From Thiotrichaceae bacterium (GTDB lineage Bacteria; Pseudomonadota; Gammaproteobacteria; Thiotrichales; Thiotrichaceae): DNA of 10,500 nucleotides. The stretch spans positions 1 to 10,500 of the forward strand of contig JALVEA010000234.1 in the NCBI GenBank assembly GCA_027008665.1. Reading direction: 5' to 3'. The notes beneath the pieces were generated by a model that had not been told where the DNA came from, searched no databases, and worked only from the letters and a program-made list of their open reading frames with translations. Shown piece after piece: positions 1 to 6,406 of the stretch (position 1 is the first letter of the stretch; every line of letters begins with the position of its first letter). The position numbers and the translations under genes were made by a program.

Positions 1-336
1 ATCATCTCGAATCTGTAAGTCATCCAAAAGAACATTAAATTTTTCTGCTAAATTATTATTTTCAGCTTGATCCTCGTTAGCTTCTTTATTATTTTTTAGC
101 TTGCTGAGATTCTCCTTAGCCATTTTTAAGTCTCTACGAAGCATAGCGCTTTCATCTAAACATTTATTCAATTGGCTTTTTAGTGCTAGTTGTTCCCCTT
201 GAGTAGCGTCAATGGTAGGGTTTGCATCCGCAATTGCTTGTTTTACTTTTAATTTATTGAGCCACCACCCCAATATAACACCAATAGAAAGCGCGATAAT
301 CAACAAAAGTGCCATCTGTAAAACTAAAAAAACCAT
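1..336 (-). CDS. Single-TM coiled-coil protein, 3' end cut by window edge
   Basis: The leftward reading frame starts at ATG 336-334 and stays open for 112 codons to the window edge, so the C-terminus is missing. The start is preceded by AAAGGA about 6 nt upstream, a good ribosome binding site. The N-terminus is a strong hydrophobic helix (about residues 2-26, ending GWWLNK), an inner-membrane anchor with the rest probably cytoplasmic. Residues about 45-100 are charged, heptad-like and rich in Lys, Glu, Asn and Leu, a likely coiled coil. The visible end (DDLQIRDD) resembles the run-in to a helix-hairpin-helix domain in other short anchored proteins, but the domain lies outside the window, so this is only a suggestion. 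It diverges from the roadblock/GTPase operon. I do not recognise the gene. Confidence 0.75.
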   Translation of the reverse strand, partial: MVFLVLQMALLLIIALSIGVILGWWLNKLKVKQAIADANPTIDATQGEQLALKSQLNKCLDESAMLRRDLKMAKENLSKLKNNKEANEDQAENNNLAEKFNVLLDDLQIRDD

Positions 337-572
337 GGTTTTTCCTTTTAGTTAGCTTGATTTCCGTTCAATAATTAGCTATACCCAATATTTAGCTATA
401 GAAAAATGTGATATCGACATACCATTAGTAAATCAATGTTTGGACACATTATTAGAACATGGGTATAGTGAGAGAAATATTTCCAAAGAACAGTCTTTTT
501 TATCGCAATCCATAGACTGAAATTTAATAATAATTGACGTGAACCAACTCTACAAGGTTAAAATTAGGTAAA
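337..572. other. Divergent intergenic region
   Basis: This 236-bp gap separates the leftward membrane-protein gene from the rightward operon, so it should hold promoters for both. No convincing -35/-10 pair was found. Weak rightward candidates are AATAAT (526-531) and TTGACG (534-539) without a good partner hexamer. The only clear structure is the nested inverted repeat at 379-468. Confidence 0.5.
379..468. repeat. Nested inverted repeats
   Basis: CTATACCC (379-386) is the exact reverse complement of GGGTATAG (461-468). Inside it, AATGTG (405-410) is the reverse complement of CACATT (445-450). The two pairs are nested about a common centre, so DNA or RNA here could fold into a two-step stem. 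The arms are short and the loops long, so chance is possible. Its place between two divergent genes would suit a regulatory site. Confidence 0.35.
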
Positions 573-1301
573 ATGACGACTAAATCATTCTTATTTCCCA
601 AGTCATCTCAGATGAGTTATTCCTTTGGGCTAGGTCGTGAGCAACGTTTACAAATAGATGAAGAATATGATCCTATTTTTGCTTGGAGGTCATTATCTCA
701 TCATGTTGTACGTTACCCTCGTGACTTACGAGCACATACACAGCGAATATTATTGGGACAAAACAACGATAAAATTGCTAATTTTCTTCCTGGCTCTTTA
801 CAAGATCTATTTTTAGTTTTAAATAATGATGGTTACCAACTGCGTAAGCATTTATTAAATCTATCAGAGCAATTTTTAACCAATGAAGAATTCTCTTTTT
901 TCTCACATTGGATAAAACAAAATGCAAAGGATGACCCAACACACCACTGCTGGCAAACAGGCTCAGTATTGAGCACAGGTAGCTGTGGAGGAAAGTTACT
1001 ATTACAACCTGAAGAAGAAGCAGAAACAGAAACTGTAGCAACGTATAACGATATACTTGAAGAAGCTAGAGCTTGCTTAGACTATGGTCAATTAGATGTT
1101 GCCCAACAATTATTGGAAACTGAAATCTTAAAATATCCACAATCAACAGAAATAGAGGAAGAATTGTTAACCATTTATCAATATAGTAGAGCCAAAGAGC
1201 AATTTGATAATCTCACTAAAAAATTGCTTGAAAAAGGTATTACTCTTTCAGAAAAATGGCTGAAATGTCAGCAAACCTCCACCACATGGAGTGAAAAATA
1301 A
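573..1301 (+). CDS. Protein with FimV-type TPR tail, first gene of roadblock/GTPase operon
   Basis: This encodes 242 residues, with no signal peptide or membrane helix, so probably cytoplasmic. Residues 1-140 form a domain I do not recognise (aromatic and Arg-rich, e.g. FAWRSLSHHVVRYPRDLRAH). A Glu-rich linker (147-154) follows. Residues about 159-225 read as a TPR-like helical repeat (EEARACLDYGQLDVAQQLLE, then KYPQSTEIEEELLTIY), the pattern found in the C-terminal part of FimV-type proteins and related pilus-assembly annotations. The start is ATG 573, the only in-frame start after the TGA at 540-542; its ribosome binding site is poor (TAGG, 4 nt before). The next gene begins 18 nt after the stop. 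A FimV-like tail here and in the FimV-like gene at 4525 links the two ends of the cluster. Role inferred: scaffold or adaptor of the GTPase module. Confidence 0.8.
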   Translation: MTTKSFLFPKSSQMSYSFGLGREQRLQIDEEYDPIFAWRSLSHHVVRYPRDLRAHTQRILLGQNNDKIANFLPGSLQDLFLVLNNDGYQLRKHLLNLSEQFLTNEEFSFFSHWIKQNAKDDPTHHCWQTGSVLSTGSCGGKLLLQPEEEAETETVATYNDILEEARACLDYGQLDVAQQLLETEILKYPQSTEIEEELLTIYQYSRAKEQFDNLTKKLLEKGITLSEKWLKCQQTSTTWSEK

Positions 1302-1319
1302 TAAAATGGGTCATTGTTA

Positions 1320-2717
1320 ATGTTTAATAAATCCTCGCAAACACCATTAATTGTTGAATTAATGGATATTAGTAAGCAGAATGAGGCTATATTAAAATTC
1401 TTTATTTCAGGAGTAGGAAGTAAAGTATTTAAGATAAGCAACACTTCAACAGATATTGAAGCATACATCGTCGATTATGATTTTCCAGGAGCACAAGCTC
1501 GCTGGGATGAAAATTATATGGATAGCAACAAACCACGTATTATTTTAGCCACCCATGATCCAAAGGCGGCTAATTCAGTATGGGTCGGTAAACCTTTATC
1601 CTCCAAAAAACTTATTGAAGCAGCAACAAAGATAAAAAGTTTACAAAAAACAACTGCATCAACGCCATCTACATCAACTCAAGATAGCGAAACAATGCAG
1701 GAGAAAACACCTTCAGTACCTGAGGTTAAACCGTTTTCGTTAGTTAATGACACAAAAGTCGCCATACCCAAAAAAGTTAGTCCAGAAAACACAACAACAG
1801 CGACATTAGTAAGGTCTGAATCTTTAGAAAACAATCAAGCAAAACATGTTGATCCAACTAAGAATCCTATGGATGAGTTGATGGACAAATCAACTCCTCG
1901 TGTTGATCAAGCCACCCTAAATCCGTCAGAAAACAAACAAGACACTCAAAAAAAGAAGATTAAAAAACCAAAAACAGCAGAAGAAATAGCAACCGAGGCA
2001 GCTAAACAAGAACAACGTTGGAAGGAGTTGTGTGGGGAGAGTGATGATAGTAACGATATAGCAGAGGAACAACGCTATATTCCTGATAATTATTTTATTG
2101 GCAAATTGACAGGCGCTGTACGCTTAGCCAAACAATCACAGCAAGTTGTTGAAATAAAAGCATTACCTTATTCTATTTTTATTTTACCAAACGAACATCA
2201 AGTTTTTACAGAACTTTCCATTAGCGATGAAAATTTTATTCGATTTTCTCGTACTAAGATTAAACAGGGGGAAATGAATATCCATATTTTGAGTAGTATT
2301 GAAACAGGGAAGTTAGAAATGCAAATGAACCAACTACCTAAATGTATTCATAGTTTAGAGTCGTTTCTTTGGACGAGTAGCTTATTAGCTTCTTATGGGC
2401 GCTTACCCATAACGCTTAATCTTGACAAAAAAACAGCTTTGAAGTATTGGCCAAGCTTTGCTCGTATAGAAGCTTTTCCTTACAGTATGAGAATAGCCGC
2501 TTTATGGCATCATTCACCTGATACTTTAATGGAGATAGCAAATAAGCTTGCTATTCCACAACGCTATGTTTTTGCCTTTTATAATGGTGCGGTTGCTTTA
2601 GATCTCGTAGAACATGACCCTAAGAAAGTAAAAAAACAGATAAAAGCTCAACCAAAGAAAAAAGGCAGTGGTTTGATTTCACGCTTATTTAAGCGTCTAT
2701 TAGGGGGATCATCATAA
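1320..2717 (+). CDS. Degenerate receiver-domain protein with C-terminal winged-helix-like region
   Basis: This encodes about 465 residues from ATG 1320; TTG 1314 is an in-frame alternative two codons upstream. Neither has a strong ribosome binding site (GGGT lies 9 nt before the ATG). Residues 8-106 read as a response-regulator receiver fold: VELMDIS at beta-1, IVDYDFPG with Asp52/Asp54 at the phospho-acceptor turn, IILATHD with Thr78, and VGKP with Lys91-Pro92. The usual Asp pair at beta-1 is reduced to one Asp (Asp16), so it may be a pseudo-receiver. Residues about 107-250 are low-complexity, Thr/Lys/Pro/Gln-rich and probably disordered. The C-terminal part is globular and ends in a helical stretch (about 390-430, SPDTLMEIANKLAI to LDLVE) that resembles a winged helix, then a basic tail. 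The stop overlaps the GTPase start (TAATG), indicating translational coupling. Likely a regulatory or adaptor partner of the GTPase. Confidence 0.8.
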   Translation: MFNKSSQTPLIVELMDISKQNEAILKFFISGVGSKVFKISNTSTDIEAYIVDYDFPGAQARWDENYMDSNKPRIILATHDPKAANSVWVGKPLSSKKLIEAATKIKSLQKTTASTPSTSTQDSETMQEKTPSVPEVKPFSLVNDTKVAIPKKVSPENTTTATLVRSESLENNQAKHVDPTKNPMDELMDKSTPRVDQATLNPSENKQDTQKKKIKKPKTAEEIATEAAKQEQRWKELCGESDDSNDIAEEQRYIPDNYFIGKLTGAVRLAKQSQQVVEIKALPYSIFILPNEHQVFTELSISDENFIRFSRTKIKQGEMNIHILSSIETGKLEMQMNQLPKCIHSLESFLWTSSLLASYGRLPITLNLDKKTALKYWPSFARIEAFPYSMRIAALWHHSPDTLMEIANKLAIPQRYVFAFYNGAVALDLVEHDPKKVKKQIKAQPKKKGSGLISRLFKRLLGGSS

Positions 2718-3256
2718 TGAGTGTTGTTAACAGAAAGATTATATTTACAGGTCCTGTGGGTTCTGGAAAAACAACCGCAATCATATCTATCAGCGATATC
2801 GAACCTGTAACAACGGATCAAAGCGCCTCTGATATGACTCAAAAACGCAAAAACAATACCACAGTCGCAATGGATTATGGCGTAATAAACGTCAGTGAAA
2901 ATGAACGAGTTCACTTATATGGCACACCTGGTCAGGAAAGATTTGACTTTATGTGGAACATTCTGACAAAAGGTGGTATCGGTTTAATTCTTTTAATGGA
3001 TAATACACGGCAAGATCCCTATCAAGATTTAAAATTCTATACGGGAGCCTTTAAAGAATTTATTGATGAGCAGCAAATGGTAGTCGGTGTAACAAGAATG
3101 GATCTACAACGTACTCCTAATATTGATAACTATAGGAGATGGCTAGATGAATTAGGTTACTCTGCCCCCGTTTTCGAAGTGGATGCACGTTCAAGGAAGG
3201 ATGTTTCAGTATTAATTCAAGGACTACTTTTGTCCTTAGACCCAGGAGTCTCTTAA
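2717..3256 (+). CDS. MglA-like / COG2229-type small Ras-like GTPase
   Basis: This 179-residue protein is a single small GTPase domain, predicted cytoplasmic. Visible motifs are the P-loop GPVGSGKT (12-19), a switch I region around NNTTVAMDYG (47-55), the G3 element GTPGQERF (69-76) in place of the usual DxxG, TRMD (126-129) at the G4 NKxD position, and DAR (156-158) at the G5 position. The TPGQ form of G3 is typical of bacterial MglA and COG2229 GTPases. Such proteins cycle between GTP and GDP states under control of roadblock/LC7 proteins, two of which follow directly. The start overlaps the previous stop by 1 nt and has a strong AGGGGG site (2702-2707). The next gene starts 2 nt after the stop. 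Family assignment is secure. The polarity or motility role is inferred from Myxococcus MglA. Confidence 0.92.
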   Translation: MSVVNRKIIFTGPVGSGKTTAIISISDIEPVTTDQSASDMTQKRKNNTTVAMDYGVINVSENERVHLYGTPGQERFDFMWNILTKGGIGLILLMDNTRQDPYQDLKFYTGAFKEFIDEQQMVVGVTRMDLQRTPNIDNYRRWLDELGYSAPVFEVDARSRKDVSVLIQGLLLSLDPGVS

Positions 3257-3258
3257 TA

Positions 3259-3894
3259 ATGAGTAATTATGTTCCCCAGCAAGATCTCTATTTAGGCGTT
3301 ACCCCAGCAGGTTGCTACTATGCTGTTCAAGAAAATAAAGACGAGCCAGGTCGGAACTTTTTACACAATATATTGCGTCAATTAGAGACACCTTTGTTTA
3401 ATGTAAAAGTTGCCTGTGCCTTTAGTGGTTTAAAAAAGAAAAGTGCATTAGAGTTTGTTCACTGGTTACAAGATGCTGGTTTTATTTATGGCATAGAAGA
3501 CCCAGAGGATGCCCCTCAAGATTCTCTTGAAATTTTGTTATCCAACAAACTTAAACTATTATCAGATGAAGGCAAAGCCATATTAGCAGGATCTCAAGGT
3601 TTATACCTTGGAGCAGCAGGATTTCCACATGAAGCCGCTGAGGAATTAGCAGCGGTGGGGGCAAACTTAAGCAAAGTTTATGAACATCACCAACATTTAT
3701 TGCAAGGTAATTTAGGATACAGACAACAGGCATGGAGCCTAGTCGATTCATCAGGGAATAGTAAAGTTGGTTTTTGGCCGATTCATATAGGCAACGATCA
3801 TTTCACCTTGATTATATCGGGTATGCCGCAATTCAATCAAAATAGTTTTAAAGAAATTATATGGGCTCTATCAACTCGTTATGATATGACATGA
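3259..3894 (+). CDS. Roadblock/LC7 protein with N-terminal winged-helix-like extension
   Basis: This encodes 211 residues with no signal peptide or membrane helix. Residues about 34-80 are helical and look like a small winged helix (FLHNILRQLE, then SALEFVHWLQDAGFIYGI), followed by an acidic linker. Residues about 98-205 match the roadblock/LC7 pattern: a GKAILAGSQGLYLGAAG strand pair, a long Ala/Glu-rich helix (EAAEELAAVGANLSKVYEHH), and a sheet FWPIHIGNDHFTLIISG. Roadblock proteins dimerise and bind small GTPases as regulators, such as MglB acting as the GAP of MglA. The gene lies 2 nt after the GTPase stop, with AGGAG (3244-3248) inside the GTPase gene as its ribosome binding site, so the two should be made together. 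The extension is absent from the second roadblock protein (3952), suggesting different partners or a heterodimer. Confidence 0.8.
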   Translation: MSNYVPQQDLYLGVTPAGCYYAVQENKDEPGRNFLHNILRQLETPLFNVKVACAFSGLKKKSALEFVHWLQDAGFIYGIEDPEDAPQDSLEILLSNKLKLLSDEGKAILAGSQGLYLGAAGFPHEAAEELAAVGANLSKVYEHHQHLLQGNLGYRQQAWSLVDSSGNSKVGFWPIHIGNDHFTLIISGMPQFNQNSFKEIIWALSTRYDMT

Positions 3895-3951
3895 TAATAG
3901 CTTGTCACCCGATAAAACATTATATACAACCAATAAACAGAGGAAATACTT

Positions 3952-4314
3952 ATGCGTTCTGAAATGCTGAACTCAATTTTAAGTGATTTGAATGGCTCTA
4001 CAGCTGATATCGAAGCGTCAGCCGTACTTTCTACTGATGGACTCATGATGGCAGCCGTCTTGCCCGCTGGAATGGATGAGGATCGTGTAGGTGCAATGAG
4101 CGCAGCTATGCTCTCTTTAGGAGACAGAACTGCAGAAGAATTAGGTAGAGGTGCTTTAGAACAAGTCTTAATCAAAGGTGATAATGGTTATATCTTAATG
4201 ACGCACGCAGGTCATGAAGCAGTTCTTACCGTATTAGCTAAGTCAAACGCAAGACTAGGATTAATTTTCCTAGATGTAAAAAGAGCAGCAGAGAGTACCG
4301 CTAAGATCTTGTAA
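3952..4314 (+). CDS. MglB-like stand-alone roadblock/LC7 protein
   Basis: This 120-residue cytoplasmic protein is a single roadblock/LC7 domain. It has an N-terminal helix (MLNSILSDLNG), the strand pair IEASAVLSTDGLMMAAVLPAG typical of the family, an Ala/Met-rich helix (50-67), ALEQVLIKGDNGYILMTHAG, and a final strand-helix pair ending AESTAKIL. Length and order match MglB-type COG2018 proteins. It is the last gene of the five-gene run, with a 57-nt gap from the previous gene and a strong ribosome binding site (GAGGAAA, about 3941-3947). That site is the best in the run, so this protein may be made in excess over the GTPase. It probably controls the nucleotide state of the GTPase at 2717; whether as a GAP or a scaffold cannot be told from sequence. 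Confidence 0.9.
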   Translation: MRSEMLNSILSDLNGSTADIEASAVLSTDGLMMAAVLPAGMDEDRVGAMSAAMLSLGDRTAEELGRGALEQVLIKGDNGYILMTHAGHEAVLTVLAKSNARLGLIFLDVKRAAESTAKIL

Positions 4315-4438
4315 TTTTGAAAAACTATCCGAAGTCTATGTTGTAATAGGTTATCAATGATATAGCAATGGGAATAAAGGACATAAATAACAACCTAATG
4401 GTGTTTGTTAGTTTTGAAAGGATTTCTCATAAACTGGC

Positions 4439-4467
4439 TTACCATCATAAAAAGAGTTCTTTATTAT
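4439..4467 (+). promoter_or_regulatory. Candidate sigma-70 promoter of the FimV-like gene
   Basis: TTACCA (4439-4444, 4 of 6 to consensus) and TATTAT (4462-4467, 5 of 6) are separated by 17 bp. Transcription would start near 4474, the first base of the hairpin at 4474-4503. This is a consensus match only, in an AT-rich region where chance hits are common. Confidence 0.4.
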
Positions 4468-4473
4468 GGATCT

Positions 4474-4503
4474 ATTCTAAATAGAAAGGATGCTATTTAG
4501 AAT
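4474..4503 (+). repeat. 11-bp perfect stem-loop in the fimV leader
   Basis: ATTCTAAATAG (4474-4484) is the exact reverse complement of CTATTTAGAAT (4493-4503), with an 8-nt loop AAAGGATG. It ends 21 nt before the fimV start codon and leaves the ribosome binding site (GGAAAG, 4513-4518) outside. No U-tract follows, so it is not a classic terminator. It could be a 5'-end mRNA-stabilising hairpin or a protein-binding palindrome in DNA. Confidence 0.7.
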
Positions 4504-4524
4504 CTAATAAGCGGAAAGTATATA

Positions 4525-6177
4525 ATGCGTAACTCAATACGTGGCAATAAAATCATGTTTATCTTCAAAAAACGTATTACTCAAATATTCTTTTTAATTC
4601 CCGCTCTAGTATTAGGGCTAGCAATATCATCTGCGAGTTATGCGGACAAACTCGATGCATCTTTAGCTAAAGCAAGCTACGGACCGGTTACAGGAAGTGA
4701 TACATTAGGTAAAATCGTTGCACGTTATTATTCTGGTTCATCCCTGACTCAGCAACAGATTATGACAGCTATTTTACGCGCTAATCCTGAAGCTTTTATT
4801 GGTGGAAATATCCACTTTCTTTTAAGAGGTTCAACACTTCTTTTACCAAAAGAAAGATTAATTTCAACCATTAGTCAAAACGATGCAAAAAAAATAATAA
4901 AAGAACACTATCGCTATTTTCAACGAGGAAAAACAGGTAATTTCAAAATAGCACCCTTAGTTGATTCAAATAGTGGTTCTGATACACGAGATTTTGAAAA
5001 AGATGCTGCTTTCATACTCTCAGAACAAGCAGAGCACATTAATATTCCTGATGCTGAAAAAAACCAAACACCACCCTCCCCTCAAACTGAAACTTCCCCT
5101 GCTAAAGTAGTTGTAGAAAAATCCCCCATAAAAGAAAAAAATACAACGCAAAATAATATCGTTCAAGCTAAAAAAACACCAACAAAACCAGTTGATAACT
5201 CTATTAATGATATTGAACTTGAATCATTGAAAATTAAAATATCTCAGCTAGAAAAACTACTCTCTACTCGCGGTATTTCTCCGTCAGTCTCAGATGGAAC
5301 AGAAAAAGAGCTAAAAAACATACTTGAAAATCAAAAGAAAAAAATAAAGCAACTAGAAAAAGATAAAAGAAATAAAAACAATGAGTTAGCGCAGTTAAAA
5401 GAAAAAATAGCAAAGCTAGAAGCATCATTAAAGAAAATGTCACAATCTCTCGCTGATAAAGACAACTTATCTTTATCAACAGATGCAAATGAAAAAGCTA
5501 TTATTAGCCAATTAAAAATAGAAAATGCAGATCTCCAAAAGAAACTTAACTCACTTCAAATAGAGCTAAAGAAAAAAACCGAAGAGGTAGCGCTTCTTAC
5601 AACTGAGATTAATAATTCCAAAAAAACTATTAGTAATTTAGAAAGTAAACTACTTGATAGCGACAAAGAAAATGCCAAACTTGATCAGCAAATAGCCGAA
5701 ATTGAAGCTAAACTTGCAAAAATCAGACAAGAACCTACTAGAAACTTAAACATAAATGGCAACAATAATGATACCTTAGCTTTTGTAAAATCTCCTTGGA
5801 CTTGGCTACTTCCCTCTCTCTTCCTACTTTCAGTTTTAGCGTACTTATTTAAGCGTTCTTTCTCTCAAACAAAAAAAGTACCCGTTACTCACTCTGATAG
5901 TGTAGAAAAAGAGACAAAAAATATTTCTCCTCCAAACACAAACAAAAAACTAACGGAAAACAAAACATCAAAGACAACAACCTCAGTTGTTCCTGATATT
6001 ATTAGCTCTGCTAGTGAAGAAGAATCAATGGAGTCTTCCATTAAACTGGATATAGCAAAAGCCTATATGGACATGGACATGCCTGATGCCGCGATTGAAA
6101 TATTACAAGAAGCCTATCAAGAAGGCAGTAATAAACAACGTCTAGAAGCAAAGCAGTTATTAGAAAAATTAGCTTAG
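4525..6177 (+). CDS. fimV: FimV/HubP/TspA-like polar hub protein
   Basis: This encodes 550 residues. A basic start, a hydrophobic stretch (about 20-36) and ASYA-DK form a signal peptide with probable cleavage near residue 40. Residues about 52-109 match the FimV N-terminal periplasmic region with its LysM-like fold (YGPVTGSDTLGKIVARYY, NPEAFIGGNIHFLLRGSTLLLP). A Pro/Thr-rich linker leads to a long coiled coil (about 230-405). One membrane helix (about 425-442) and a disordered cytoplasmic segment follow. The protein ends in the FimV C-terminal TPR-like domain (about 505-550, LDIAKAYMDMDMPDAAIEIL). FimV proteins localise type IV pilus and flagellar machinery to cell poles. At 550 residues it is much shorter than Pseudomonas FimV (about 900). 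Start ATG 4525 has GGAAAG upstream; ATG 4555 is a weaker alternative. It lies 210 bp after the roadblock gene, on the same strand. Confidence 0.88.
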   Translation: MRNSIRGNKIMFIFKKRITQIFFLIPALVLGLAISSASYADKLDASLAKASYGPVTGSDTLGKIVARYYSGSSLTQQQIMTAILRANPEAFIGGNIHFLLRGSTLLLPKERLISTISQNDAKKIIKEHYRYFQRGKTGNFKIAPLVDSNSGSDTRDFEKDAAFILSEQAEHINIPDAEKNQTPPSPQTETSPAKVVVEKSPIKEKNTTQNNIVQAKKTPTKPVDNSINDIELESLKIKISQLEKLLSTRGISPSVSDGTEKELKNILENQKKKIKQLEKDKRNKNNELAQLKEKIAKLEASLKKMSQSLADKDNLSLSTDANEKAIISQLKIENADLQKKLNSLQIELKKKTEEVALLTTEINNSKKTISNLESKLLDSDKENAKLDQQIAEIEAKLAKIRQEPTRNLNINGNNNDTLAFVKSPWTWLLPSLFLLSVLAYLFKRSFSQTKKVPVTHSDSVEKETKNISPPNTNKKLTENKTSKTTTSVVPDIISSASEEESMESSIKLDIAKAYMDMDMPDAAIEILQEAYQEGSNKQRLEAKQLLEKLA

Positions 6178-6186
6178 GAAACTCTA

Positions 6187-6344
6187 GGAAATTTCAAGTA
6201 ATGATTTTACTCATATTCCGCTGTTTTTTTGTTCCTTCTAGTCGTACCTCAAGAGGCACATAGTCGCTCTATGTAACAATTGAGATGATGCAAACAGGGA
6301 CAAAAGGGTAAGTAAGATTAGTAAAATCATTGCTTGAAAATTCC
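6187..6344. mobile_element. MITE-like 158-bp palindromic element, no transposase
   Basis: The terminal arms 6187-6211 and 6320-6344 are 25 bp each and match as inverted repeats at 23 of 25 positions (outer ends GGAA and TTCC). Pairing continues inward with small mismatches, including TTTTGTTCC (6226-6234) against GGGACAAAA and CTCAA against TTGAG. It closes on ACATAG-TCGCT-CTATGT (6258-6274), the exact centre of the element. Both ends are flanked by CTA (6184-6186 and 6345-6347), a possible 3-bp target duplication. It contains no coding sequence. It begins 10 nt after the fimV stop codon. The structure fits a miniature inverted-repeat transposable element; as RNA it would be a very long 3'-end hairpin. 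The parent transposon is not recognisable from this copy. Confidence 0.6.
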
Positions 6345-6348
6345 CTAA

Positions 6349-6374
6349 GGGCTATCAGTTTAAATTGATAGCCC
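6349..6374. repeat. 9-bp stem-loop between convergent fimV and doxX
   Basis: GGGCTATCA (6349-6357) pairs perfectly with TGATAGCCC (6366-6374) around an 8-nt loop. It sits between the convergent ends of fimV and doxX, where a terminator is expected. The homopolymer is on the wrong side for a textbook terminator: AAAAAA (6375-6380) follows on the plus strand, which on the minus strand is a U-tract before the stem. It may still protect or define the doxX mRNA 3' end. Confidence 0.55.
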
Positions 6375-6406
6375 AAAAAAGATGAGTAACATCGATTAGT
6401 TTGTTT

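Noticed and set aside
778..1041. Leftward open frame of 87 codons inside the TPR-tailed gene
   Set aside because: It lies opposite a well-supported gene, has a hydrophobic low-complexity translation typical of antisense to AT-rich coding DNA, and has no family resemblance.
1306..1320. ATG at 1306 as the start of the receiver-domain gene
   Set aside because: It is in a different frame and reaches a stop after four codons; ATG 1320 (or TTG 1314) is in frame.
3879..4175. Leftward open frame of 98 codons over the second roadblock gene
   Set aside because: It is antisense to a clear roadblock/LC7 domain gene; its Ser/Ile/Ala-rich translation resembles no protein family.
4389..4416. Possible terminator after the roadblock operon (AACAAC...GTTTGTT then TTAGTTTT)
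   Set aside because: The stem is only about six base pairs with a bulged T and there is no clean U-tract; too weak to annotate.
6187..6344. Reading the long palindrome simply as the fimV terminator
   Set aside because: The stem is far longer than intrinsic terminators, its T-run is inside the left arm, and no U-tract follows the right arm; CTA flanks favour an inserted element.
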